Assembly (NCBI GenBank): GCA_001803045.1
Contig: MHAR01000087.1
Coordinates: 1-38,557 of the forward strand
Source of the DNA: Ignavibacteria bacterium RIFOXYB12_FULL_35_14
GTDB taxonomy: Bacteria; Bacteroidota; Ignavibacteria; Ignavibacteriales; Ignavibacteriaceae
Reading direction: 5' to 3'
DNA: 38,557 bases
The notes below the pieces were generated by a model. It made no database searches, had not been told where the DNA came from, and saw only the letters and a program-made list of their open reading frames with translations. Numbering within the stretch: the stretch's first letter is position 1; every line of letters starts with the position of its first letter. Of the stretch, positions 16,438 to 25,163 are shown one piece after another. A program made the translations under genes and the position numbers.

Positions 16438-17594
16438 TTTCTCTTTCCCCCTTCCATAACCATATATTCAAAAGTTGGAAGGTTTTTTGCCTTAACATTT
16501 AAGTATTCAGCAACGGTATCTATTGTAATTTTGTTTTGATAATATTTTCCATAAACTAAGCTTATGTATCTATCGCCAAGATATGCTTTTTTATTGTAAT
16601 AATAACTCCCGCCTTCACCTTCTTCCTTTTGTTCTTCTGCTTGCTTTTTCCATTTTGCTACTAATTCATCATAAAGCATCTGATCAATTATTCCACGATC
16701 CAAATAATTTCTTAAAATCACTTCACGACTAACCGAGAAATGATCGGCGAGTCTTTGAAACTGTGTTTCGGAAACAGATAGTTGGAAAGAATCAAAGACT
16801 TCTTGCGGAACAAGAAATCCGTTAGCAAATTTATTACAGCTAACTTCAACATTATAATAGTAACCTTTGAAAGTTTTAGTGTAATTGCTGCTTCTGAAAT
16901 CAATTCCGCCGGATTTGAAAAGTAAGTGTCCTAACTCATGAAACAGTGTAAACACTTGTCTTGAATCAGGCATACTATTATTAACAAAAATGACAGGGTA
17001 TTTTTCATCGTACAAACAAAATCCCGAATAGTCATTATTCTTAAAAGCGTCCTTAAAAACAAAAATTCCGTTCAACTCAAAAGCATTTCGCCAATTTGTA
17101 AATGCGGCTTCTGCCGAATGCCATTTGGATTGCTCATTAATATTTATGTTTAGTTCTTTTCTGATTTCCTGGGTCAAGCTTGTAATGTCTGTTTGCTCTG
17201 AAAGCGAAAATCTCTCCAACAATGGTTTCTCAACCGGCTTTTGTCCGTCGAACAACTCCTCAAGGTAAAGTTGATACAACTTAGCTCTTCTATAAAGTTT
17301 TACAATTTCCGTAGGTAGTTCACTTATTATGGTATCGGGAAGCGTACGGAACTCGGTTTTTGGTGTATCTTCTTTAGGTACGTCCGGAAAGAAGAAAACA
17401 GCCAATGGTCGTTTGTAAATTTCAAACGCTAAACGTTCCAATTGAGAAAATGTTGGTGAAGTTATACCTTCTTCCCATTCTGAAATTTCTTTTTCCGATC
17501 TTTTGAATTTATTTGCAACTTCTTCAACAGATAATCCTATCGAAGTTCTTGCCCAAACTAAAACGTCTTTATTTATCGGTAGCTTTTCTTTCAT
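16434..17594 (-). CDS. XRE-type HTH with ImmA/IrrE metalloprotease domain
   Basis: A 386-residue protein. Residues about 8-62 form an XRE helix-turn-helix (VWARTSIGLSVEEVANKF...EISEWEEG). Residues about 150-290 form an ImmA/IrrE zinc peptidase: HELGH at 219-223 is the HExxH motif, and Glu250 within the following EVSCNKFANGFLVP is a plausible third ligand. A C-terminal region with KKAYLGDRYISLVYGKYY follows. Such fusions repress promoters and cleave or sense partner proteins, and act as antitoxins or stress switches. The start lies inside the end of the SIR2 gene (26-base overlap) and the stop overlaps the PIN gene by four bases, so it is coupled on both sides. It could repress the whole operon through the inverted repeat before mod. 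Confidence 0.88.
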   Translation of the reverse strand: MKEKLPINKDVLVWARTSIGLSVEEVANKFKRSEKEISEWEEGITSPTFSQLERLAFEIYKRPLAVFFFPDVPKEDTPKTEFRTLPDTIISELPTEIVKLYRRAKLYQLYLEELFDGQKPVEKPLLERFSLSEQTDITSLTQEIRKELNININEQSKWHSAEAAFTNWRNAFELNGIFVFKDAFKNNDYSGFCLYDEKYPVIFVNNSMPDSRQVFTLFHELGHLLFKSGGIDFRSSNYTKTFKGYYYNVEVSCNKFANGFLVPQEVFDSFQLSVSETQFQRLADHFSVSREVILRNYLDRGIIDQMLYDELVAKWKKQAEEQKEEGEGGSYYYNKKAYLGDRYISLVYGKYYQNKITIDTVAEYLNVKAKNLPTFEYMVMEGGKRK

Positions 17595-18732
17595 AATTCC
17601 AATTGTTTATAAAACTTTTTATCCTAATCCAAGTAGTATTTTCATCAATGTATTCTTTAATATAAAAAATATTTCCGTTTTTATTAAGGAAACTAAAATT
17701 CGTTTGAATAGCCGGTCGAGCATTTTTTATTAGCTCATCTGGATTCTTATGAATCAAAAAAATCCTTCTGTTTCTGGATGCCAAAACCCAATTAATAATT
17801 CGAGAATTAATACCTTGATCACCAAAGCTATAGCCACTGATAATCAAATCATCCGACTCGCTGAGTTGTTTCGCAAATAAACACTGTAAATCAAAATTAA
17901 TGCTGCGACTGTATGCATGCAACTTATTAAAACTACCAATAAGCATTAATGGTCTATCACCATTACGTTGAGGTTGTTCATATATGCCAATTCGATCCTC
18001 ATAATAATCCTTCCCTAAGATCCTGTACCAGTTGATTGAACCATGCAGTTTTAATAATGAAATTCTTTTATTAAAATTCTCAGGAGACCAAATCCTATGG
18101 CCATAACCATCAGAATGAAAGCCATCTGAAAAAGCATCAATTTTTTTAAAGAAGTTTTCAATAAGCACATCATGATTTAAGGTAAAAATGTTAATCTTGG
18201 ATATGGATTTGGCACTATCAACCTCCGCTAAAAATTTCAAATGTTCAATTGAAGCATTTGGTTTATCAAGACACATAATAACAATATCTTGAATATAATT
18301 TAACGCTTCACGGGTTAAATCCATTAAACTGATCTCCCCAATAAGTGGATATTTTGTCTTGAATAAATCTCTGTATTGGGTTCGAAAGTCATCACAGTAC
18401 TTTGAAATGATAGGATTTACATATTCACCACTCTCATCATCGTATAAAGCATTTATCAGATAGTACATATCTTCATAGTTCAGACCTCTCTTTTTATAAA
18501 GATAATGATCGTGAACTGAATTCTGAATAATATTAAAGAGTTCCTTTACTTTGGGAACATAATCCCGAATATCAAGACTATCAAATCTTTTGGGATTTTC
18601 CATTTCCAAATATCTGCTGCTAAGGTGAACTATATTGGTTGCTTCGAATATCTTACTGGTAAGTTCTTCTGTACCTATTAGACTTCTTTGTGAAACACCT
18701 GCCCCGAATAAAAACGCAATATTATTACTCAT
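17569..18732 (-). CDS. SIR2-like domain protein, putative NAD-consuming defence effector
   Basis: A 387-residue soluble protein with the sirtuin-like NAD fold used by phage-defence effectors. It shows GAGVS (10-14) for the first dinucleotide loop, TLNHD (184-188) in place of the TQNID of deacetylases, LKLHGSINW with catalytic-type His230, and GYSFGD at 300-305. A mainly helical insert fills about 35-175. No zinc-binding cysteine set typical of protein deacetylases is seen, and no SLOG, Argonaute or helicase part is fused. In known systems (Thoeris ThsA, DSR, SIR2-pAgo) such domains destroy NAD+ when a phage is sensed; that activity is inferred here. It directly abuts the methyltransferase stop (one base apart) and overlaps the next gene by 26 bases, so it is an integral member of this operon. 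Confidence 0.85.
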   Translation of the reverse strand: MSNNIAFLFGAGVSQRSLIGTEELTSKIFEATNIVHLSSRYLEMENPKRFDSLDIRDYVPKVKELFNIIQNSVHDHYLYKKRGLNYEDMYYLINALYDDESGEYVNPIISKYCDDFRTQYRDLFKTKYPLIGEISLMDLTREALNYIQDIVIMCLDKPNASIEHLKFLAEVDSAKSISKINIFTLNHDVLIENFFKKIDAFSDGFHSDGYGHRIWSPENFNKRISLLKLHGSINWYRILGKDYYEDRIGIYEQPQRNGDRPLMLIGSFNKLHAYSRSINFDLQCLFAKQLSESDDLIISGYSFGDQGINSRIINWVLASRNRRIFLIHKNPDELIKNARPAIQTNFSFLNKNGNIFYIKEYIDENTTWIRIKSFINNWNYERKATDK

Positions 18733-21081
18733 CTATACTCCCACCTCAATCACTTTCATTGTATCGTTACCAAAAATATCAACAACTTTAACTGCAATTT
18801 TATAACGACCTTTTTTAGTGTACTCGTGGTAAATGCTTGTGAGTTCTATGCTGCGGTCTTTCTTTGTTCGGAAGGATTGCCATTCATTTTCAAAGATGTA
18901 ATCGCCTGTCCACTGTTCTTCGAACTCAACAAGCTGAAGCTGCTGCGGTTCGGCTGTGCCGTCAAGTTTCATCTGTGCACCGTGTTGATTTTTAGGAACT
19001 CTTATTATTTCTTTTTTACCCTCGTAATCAAAATCAACAGACCAGTAATCAATCCAGTCCGTCCATTTCTTTGTTAATATTTCTTCTGAGGCAATTCCAG
19101 ATTTGTCTTTTGAAAGTTTTTTTATGACTCCATTTTCAACATAGATTTTACTTGAACCGTTTTTAAGAGTTGCTTCAATATTTGCTTTGATGTCCTGATT
19201 GTAATAAACGGAAAAGTCGGTTAACTCAACTGCAACAGCCAACTTAAAACTATCTCCCTTTCCTGTCCCTTTGGGATTCGGTTCTTTGTAAATCGGTTTA
19301 ACTTCTATGTAAGAAACATCATGGAACTGAACCTGATTTTTCTCTACTGCGCGTTTATCAAAAACTTCTTTGGGAATGTATTTGAGTGCAAGATCAATTC
19401 CTTTGCTTTTAGCTTCATCCTGAATGTTTGGTGCTAAGCCCATCTCAAATTCGAAAGCGAGAATATCAACTTTGGTTATCTGTTTGCTTCGGCATTCGAG
19501 CATCACTTCTTCAACAAATAGGCGGGTAACGGGAAGGTTTATTGGTCCAATTGATACAAGCCGAGCGCCTTTCTTGCCATGAAAGGTTTTGAAGCCATCA
19601 ACTTTGTCAGAACGGTAAGCATGAAGAATTAGCTCAATAAAATTCTTTTCTTTTTCTGCAAGCTGTTTTTGTTTTTCTTCCTCACGGAGGTTTGGATTTA
19701 TACCAATGTAATGCTGTCTCTCATACTTACCGAGATTGAGAATTTCAAACGCTCGGAAATCATGTCCCTTTGCTTTTAACTCCCTCTGCACACCAATTAG
19801 TCGTTTACGGGTTGTGTGTATTGCAAATTTACCAAGGTCGCTTCCTATCCATTTTCTTCCAAGCTTTTCTGCAACGGCAAGTGTTGTTCCTGATCCGCTG
19901 AAAATATCTGCAACAATATCACCTTCGTTTGAAGAGGTCTTGATTATTCTTTCAAGCATGGATTCGGGTTTTTGTGTGGGATAATCAGTTCTTTCCAATG
20001 ACATTGAATTTATAGGTGCGATCTCGGACCATATATCTTCAACTGGGTTTCCTTTAGTTTTATCTAAAAACCTTTTTAAACGCGGCATTTTCCCGGAAGT
20101 AAAAACAATTAACCCGTCTTTTATTCCCTCATCGATTTTTTCTTGAGTCCATATCCAATGTTTACCAGAAGGCGGTTCTAACCAACCTTTTTCTTCACCA
20201 AAATATCTTGCTAATCCCTGTCCTCTCTGTGTGAAATCACAAAGTTGATAAGATTGTTTACTGATTTCATCATATTTGTTGTAATGTTTTTCTAATCGTT
20301 CCTTAGCCAGTGGTGTGTATTGTTGATTGAAGATTGATTTTTCTGACTTAGAGTAAAAGAAGATACTGTCTGAAACATTACCATAAGAATTACTTTGTGC
20401 TTTTGATGAACGGATTTTTTGCCAAATGATTTCATTTTTAAAATTATCCTTATCAAACAATTCGTCTAAGACCAAACGCAAAAAACTATTCACTCTCCAA
20501 TCACAATGCACATAAATGCTGCCATCATCAGCAAGCAAATCTCTCATTAAAGAGAGCCGTTCATAAATCATTGCAATAAAACTATCTGCACCTTTTCCCC
20601 AAGTATCGCGGTAAGCAATTTCTTCAAGAATGTTAGCTTCCTTAGTGAATTGTTCGCCGCCAATTTCAATGTTCATTGAGAAATCGGCGCCAACATCAAA
20701 TGGAGGATCTATATAAAATAGTTTTATTCCTCCGTTATCTTCAATTTCTTTTCTCAGTGGTCCATTCTTAAGACTTGAGAGAATAAGTTTATTATCACCC
20801 CAAATAAGTTTGTTTGTCCAACCGGTTTGCTGTCTGCCTCTATGGTCAAAAATATTAAACTGGGCATCCTGGGTTTCTTCTTTTTCTACACGCGGTTCAT
20901 CAATCTGCTCAACGATTTGGAAAGGCAGTACTATGTTGGTTACTTCATTTGTTTTCCCGTTCCATACTAGCTCAACCTCACGCTTTTCTTCAAAGAGCAT
21001 AAAGCGATACTTTTCAGGCAGCGGCTTACCTGCTTCGAGGTACTTAACTATGTCACGTATTTCGTTATCGGTTAATCTCAT
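18733..21081 (-). CDS. mod: Type III DNA methyltransferase, Mod subunit
   Basis: A 782-residue N6-adenine methyltransferase of the beta class, with catalytic motif IV (DPPF, 125-128, in LFYIDPPFDVGADF) before the AdoMet motif I (FSGSGT, 394-399). YPTQKPE (367-373) lies between, as is usual. Residues between about 210 and 360 would hold the target recognition domain. A long C-terminal part (about 430-782) contains no motif I can name and may contact Res. Mod alone methylates and, with Res, recognises and cuts. It is the first gene of the operon; the downstream SIR2 gene begins at the base after its stop. An AT-rich inverted repeat 28-57 bases upstream of the ATG may be its operator. Confidence 0.93.
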   Translation of the reverse strand: MRLTDNEIRDIVKYLEAGKPLPEKYRFMLFEEKREVELVWNGKTNEVTNIVLPFQIVEQIDEPRVEKEETQDAQFNIFDHRGRQQTGWTNKLIWGDNKLILSSLKNGPLRKEIEDNGGIKLFYIDPPFDVGADFSMNIEIGGEQFTKEANILEEIAYRDTWGKGADSFIAMIYERLSLMRDLLADDGSIYVHCDWRVNSFLRLVLDELFDKDNFKNEIIWQKIRSSKAQSNSYGNVSDSIFFYSKSEKSIFNQQYTPLAKERLEKHYNKYDEISKQSYQLCDFTQRGQGLARYFGEEKGWLEPPSGKHWIWTQEKIDEGIKDGLIVFTSGKMPRLKRFLDKTKGNPVEDIWSEIAPINSMSLERTDYPTQKPESMLERIIKTSSNEGDIVADIFSGSGTTLAVAEKLGRKWIGSDLGKFAIHTTRKRLIGVQRELKAKGHDFRAFEILNLGKYERQHYIGINPNLREEEKQKQLAEKEKNFIELILHAYRSDKVDGFKTFHGKKGARLVSIGPINLPVTRLFVEEVMLECRSKQITKVDILAFEFEMGLAPNIQDEAKSKGIDLALKYIPKEVFDKRAVEKNQVQFHDVSYIEVKPIYKEPNPKGTGKGDSFKLAVAVELTDFSVYYNQDIKANIEATLKNGSSKIYVENGVIKKLSKDKSGIASEEILTKKWTDWIDYWSVDFDYEGKKEIIRVPKNQHGAQMKLDGTAEPQQLQLVEFEEQWTGDYIFENEWQSFRTKKDRSIELTSIYHEYTKKGRYKIAVKVVDIFGNDTMKVIEVGV

Positions 21082-21108
21082 CTACCGAAAATATAACTAA
21101 AAAAGTTG

Positions 21109-21138
21109 TTAAAGTGTGAAGTACATATTATACTTTAA
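21109..21138 (-). promoter_or_regulatory. Inverted repeat around a TATAAT, candidate operator of the restriction operon
   Basis: TTAAAGT (21109-21115) is inverted at ACTTTAA (21132-21138), 23 bases centre to centre. Between the arms, overlapping one, the minus strand carries an exact TATAAT (21127-21132) 46 bases before the mod ATG. A dyad at a -10 box is where an XRE repressor such as the one in this operon could bind. No convincing -35 is seen. Confidence 0.35.
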
Positions 21139-21198
21139 TGGCTGTAGCCTTGTATCGATCAACAAGAATATTTCATTCCTCAATTGCTAATCTGTTTT

Positions 21199-22305
21199 CT
21201 ATCCTTCAGACGAGCCAAAAACCTCGGCCAACTTATTTATCAAATCATCTCCCCGAAGATTTCGGGCAATAATTTTTTGATCCTTATCAAGGAGAACATT
21301 GGCCGGGATCGAGTTAATGCCATAAAGTTTGCCTGCGGCATTTGCCCATCCCTGGAGATCAGAAACATGATGCCAGGTAAGCTTATCATCCTCAATTGCT
21401 TTCAGCCATTTTTCACGGTTCTTATCGAAGGAACAGCCGAGAATATCAAATCCTTTTTTATTGTATTGCTGGTAAGCTTTAACAACATTGGGATTCTCTA
21501 CACGGCAGGGACCACACCACGAAGCCCAAAAATCGACAAGAAGTATTTTTCCTCTTAGAGACGAAAGTGTTAACGGTTTTCCTGTCGGATCGTTCATGGT
21601 TAAATCCGGCGCTGTCCTACCGATCTCAACACCCCTCAAAATATCAATTCGCTTTTTGAGTAATTGAGTGTACTGTGAAACGTTAATTAACGTATCAAGT
21701 CCAGAGACGATTTTTTCCAAGTCTGGAAGTTCAAACTGCCAACTGTTTCGCATTACTAAATAGGGAGCTACCACTGTGGCATTATTTGTTTTCGCAAAAT
21801 CGATAAGCAATTTTTTCATTTCGCCATCAAGAACGGTTGAGATTGAATCTGCACGGTTCATAATTATACTATCACCGACTTCCTTTGCCTTCTTCCATTC
21901 CTTATAAGCTTCTTCCATTCTTTGGTCGATCACCTCACTCAATGTAATGTACTCTTGGTACTTGTCTTGAGAAGTTGATCCCTTTACAATCGATTTATCA
22001 ATGCTGTCAGGAAAAATCTGTACATCAATATTTGAATTTTCCACAAACAGGGGAATAACTACTTGTTTCTCCTCCATGATAATTTGCCGCATCTCAGGTA
22101 TCTCAATTGTTCCTTTGAAAGTAAACTTTCCCTTCTCCAGACGAGTGGAATCTATATTAATCCATTTTTCCGAATCGTATTTCTGAAGATAGATTTTGCC
22201 AGTATCAACACCTTTAACAGTTCCATGGATAGCATACTGATCTTTTTTAGTAGAGCATGATGCAAAGATGATGGTGAATAACAGGAATAATACAACTCTT
22301 TTCAT
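21199..22305 (-). CDS. TlpA/ResA-type thioredoxin lipoprotein with DUF4369 N-terminal domain
   Basis: A 368-residue protein beginning with a lipoprotein signal (MKRVVLFLLFTIIFASC, lipidated Cys17). The N-terminal part (about 25-115) has the beta-rich DUF4369 pattern (AIHGTVKGVDTGKIYLQKY), a charged helical middle follows, and a thioredoxin fold starts at about 228. It carries the active site FWASWCGPC with Cys264 and Cys267. Such proteins reduce disulfides in the periplasm, often for cytochrome c maturation, which would suit a genome with multihaem cytochromes; that link is inference. I chose the ATG at 22305 over an upstream in-frame ATG because GGAG lies nine bases before it and the lipobox then sits correctly. 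The gene is monocistronic and divergent from the GH16 gene. Confidence 0.9.
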   Translation of the reverse strand: MKRVVLFLLFTIIFASCSTKKDQYAIHGTVKGVDTGKIYLQKYDSEKWINIDSTRLEKGKFTFKGTIEIPEMRQIIMEEKQVVIPLFVENSNIDVQIFPDSIDKSIVKGSTSQDKYQEYITLSEVIDQRMEEAYKEWKKAKEVGDSIIMNRADSISTVLDGEMKKLLIDFAKTNNATVVAPYLVMRNSWQFELPDLEKIVSGLDTLINVSQYTQLLKKRIDILRGVEIGRTAPDLTMNDPTGKPLTLSSLRGKILLVDFWASWCGPCRVENPNVVKAYQQYNKKGFDILGCSFDKNREKWLKAIEDDKLTWHHVSDLQGWANAAGKLYGINSIPANVLLDKDQKIIARNLRGDDLINKLAEVFGSSEG

Positions 22306-22334
22306 AAGAATTTCTCCAGTTTGATTTAATAACA

Positions 22335-22366
22335 CAAAAATACACGTTCCCATGGAATTAAGTAAA
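22335..22366 (-). promoter_or_regulatory. Bacteroidota-type promoter of the thioredoxin lipoprotein gene
   Basis: On the minus strand TATTTTTG (22335-22342) matches TAnnTTTG, and TTTA (22363-22366) lies 20 bases upstream where TTTG is expected. The ATG is 30 bases downstream of the -7 word. This is the best match to the two-part Bacteroidota promoter in the window. Confidence 0.45.
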
Positions 22367-22612
22367 TCTTTACATTGCTTTGACCAACGCTGCGCAATGA
22401 AATAAAGTAAAATGAGTATAGGTAAATGAAGTTTGATAAGCCGATTAATAATTTATTTATTAGCTCATAAATTGGACAATTATTGACTTTAAGCAATATT
22501 TTGAGCAAGTTAATTAAAAATGAGGCATAAAAATTATCCTGCTGGCTTCAAGTAAAAGCAATTCAGCTTAATTATATAGCTGGTCATAACAAAAAAAAGT
22601 TGAGGGAATGCC

Positions 22613-25117
22613 ATGAAACTTCAATCAAAAAAAGAATGTCTTCTCAAATTTTACTTTTTTCTTTTTATACTGATTTATCTATCCGATTTAAAAGCACAAA
22701 CCTTGATCCAAGTCTGGTCGGACGAATTTAACGGACCAACGATCGATCATTCCATTTGGGATTTTGAGATAGGCCCTACCAATGACAATGTCCACTACTA
22801 CACTGATCGACTGAATAATGCAAAAATAGTTGATGGTAAATTACAGATCATCGCTCTTAAAGAATCATATCAAGGTTTCAATTACACATCAGCTCTTTTA
22901 ATGACAAAAAACTCAATGAATTGGAAATACGGAAGAATTGAAGCTCGAATAAAATTGCCTGGTACGCCAGGATTTGTTCCTGCTTTCTGGCTGCTGCCAT
23001 CAGATGGCCGATACGGTTGGTGGCCGCAAAGTGGAGAAACTGATATTATGGAACACCCATCAAATGAAGTAACCTCAATTTACGGTACAGTTCATACACA
23101 AGCTTACAACTCTTTTACTGGATCAGGCCCGCGGGGCGATCTTATACATATCCCGGATGCCGAGACGCAATTTCATATTTATGCTGTTGAATGGACAAGT
23201 GAACAGATTGATTTTTATGTCGATAATCAAAAATATTTTACGTTTAATAACGATCACGGTGCATCAGATACTTGGCCGTTCAACCAGCCATTTTACATCA
23301 TCCTAAATTTAGCAGTTGGTGGTGGTTGGGTGGGTAATCCGACTTCAGCTTCTGTTTTCCCCGCAGTGATGGAAATCGATTATGTTAGAGTTTACCAAAA
23401 TTTAAACGACGCCGCAATTAATGGTGCTGACTTTACTACGTATAACAGCCAATCTATTCCGTACTCTGTCCCCAATATCAGCGGCGCAGGTTATTCGTGG
23501 AACGTTCCAGGAGACGCGCAAATTATTGCCGGAAGTAATACTAATAAAATTGATGTTGACTGGGGTATATTCGGCGGAGATGTGGTTGCAGAAATGACCG
23601 ATGGAAGTGGATACTATAAATATCAATACCCAGTTAAAGTATCGTATAATTATCTTAAAAATGCTGGGTTTGAAAAGGGAGTGAGGTACTGGAACAAAGC
23701 GATCGGGTATCCGGCTGCAGCAGATTTTAGCTTAACTCCAAACGATGTACATGAAGGAAGTTTTTCGTTGTATGTTGATGTAAAAACCGCTGGCAGCAAT
23801 CCTTGGGATGTTCAGTTGTCTCAAAGGAATTTAATGCTCAACGCTGGTAAACAATATCGTGCAAGTTTTTGGGCAAAATCTCCTGCTACAAATAGTACAC
23901 TTAATGCTGCAATCATTAACTCCACCAATTATACCCTGTATGCGAACAAGAGCATTATACTCACCAATACATGGACGCAATACGAATTGAATTTTGCTGC
24001 ACCCTCCAATGCTTCAGCTTCATTTAATATTGATATGGGTGGTCACACTGGAAACTTTTATTTTGATAATTTCGTTTTTACCACACCTGAATTAACCAAT
24101 TTAAACCAGATTGTAAATGCTGATTTCACAGATGGTAGTACTCCGTGGGTTTTTACAACATATTCACCAGCCCAAGCTAACGGGTCAGTGCAAAACGGAG
24201 AGTATGCCATTTCAATCAGTAATGGCGGGACCTATCCATGGGATATTAATTTAGGACAAATTGGCTTTTCTATTGAAATGGGAAAACAATATACTGTCTC
24301 ATTTGATGCCTATGCTGTTTCTCCCAGACAGATTTCGGCGCTCGTCGGTAAGAACTCTAGTCCATGGACGGTATATAGTGGAAGCCAAATATTTTCACTA
24401 ACAACTGCAAAGCAAACCTACCCCTATTCCTTTTTTATGAATGATCCTACTGATAACCAAGCAAGACTTGGATTTGATATTGGTACATCCCCGATTGATG
24501 TTTTTTTTGACAATGTTATGCTAAGTTTTGGAGTAACACCAACATTGACTGTAAGTCCATCAAATCAACCCGTAACATACGAAGCTGATAGTACAAAATT
24601 TACAATAACATCTAATACTAGCTGGAGCGTAGGTGATGATGCCACTTGGCTCACAGTCAGTCCAATCACAGGGAGCAATAATGACACTCTTAAAGTAACA
24701 TTTGAAGAAAACACAACGTCTAGCGAACGAGTAGGCACAATAACAATATCAGGAGGTGGAATAATTAGATCAGTTAAAGTAACTCAGGAAGTTCCTACTG
24801 ATATTAAAGATTTGAAATTTATTGACAATGTGCCAAACGCATATATGTTATTTGACAATTACCCCAATCCATTCAACCCATCAACTTCGATTAGATATGC
24901 AATACCAATCATTAGTACCGTTGAAATACATATCTATAATACTTTAGGACAAGAGCTAGAAGTATTTAATGCGGGCTTAAAGGAACCCGGATATTATAAC
25001 ATAACCTGGCAACCTAAGAATTTATCATCTGGAATATATTTTTACACTCTTGCAGCAAATAGTATAGATGGAAAGAATAATTTTTTAAAAACTCTGAAGA
25101 TGCAATTAATGAAATAA
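22613..25117 (+). CDS. Secreted GH16 beta-glucanase with CBMs, BACON-like domain and T9SS signal
   Basis: An 834-residue exported enzyme. The signal peptide spans about 1-28. The GH16 domain (about 33-262) has catalytic residues Glu142, Asp144 and Glu147 in SGETDIMEH, plus WSDEFNGP and the final MEIDYVRVYQ. GH16 members with this signature cut beta-1,3 or mixed-link glucans such as laminarin. A short Ig/PKD-like domain (265-343), two CBM4/9-like beta-sandwiches (about 347-492 and 498-640), a BACON-like domain (about 645-735) and a type A T9SS sorting domain (NYPNPFNPSTSIRYAIP onward) follow. GAGGG lies about six bases before the ATG. The regulator gene starts 46 bases after its stop and probably controls it. 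Confidence 0.93.
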   Translation: MKLQSKKECLLKFYFFLFILIYLSDLKAQTLIQVWSDEFNGPTIDHSIWDFEIGPTNDNVHYYTDRLNNAKIVDGKLQIIALKESYQGFNYTSALLMTKNSMNWKYGRIEARIKLPGTPGFVPAFWLLPSDGRYGWWPQSGETDIMEHPSNEVTSIYGTVHTQAYNSFTGSGPRGDLIHIPDAETQFHIYAVEWTSEQIDFYVDNQKYFTFNNDHGASDTWPFNQPFYIILNLAVGGGWVGNPTSASVFPAVMEIDYVRVYQNLNDAAINGADFTTYNSQSIPYSVPNISGAGYSWNVPGDAQIIAGSNTNKIDVDWGIFGGDVVAEMTDGSGYYKYQYPVKVSYNYLKNAGFEKGVRYWNKAIGYPAAADFSLTPNDVHEGSFSLYVDVKTAGSNPWDVQLSQRNLMLNAGKQYRASFWAKSPATNSTLNAAIINSTNYTLYANKSIILTNTWTQYELNFAAPSNASASFNIDMGGHTGNFYFDNFVFTTPELTNLNQIVNADFTDGSTPWVFTTYSPAQANGSVQNGEYAISISNGGTYPWDINLGQIGFSIEMGKQYTVSFDAYAVSPRQISALVGKNSSPWTVYSGSQIFSLTTAKQTYPYSFFMNDPTDNQARLGFDIGTSPIDVFFDNVMLSFGVTPTLTVSPSNQPVTYEADSTKFTITSNTSWSVGDDATWLTVSPITGSNNDTLKVTFEENTTSSERVGTITISGGGIIRSVKVTQEVPTDIKDLKFIDNVPNAYMLFDNYPNPFNPSTSIRYAIPIISTVEIHIYNTLGQELEVFNAGLKEPGYYNITWQPKNLSSGIYFYTLAANSIDGKNNFLKTLKMQLMK

Positions 25118-25163
25118 ATATTAACTGCTTAAGTTAAAGATCACAAAGCATTATAGTCTCTAT

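Noticed and set aside
17569-18732. Thoeris ThsA
   Set aside because: There is no TIR-domain partner and no SLOG domain; only the SIR2 part is present.
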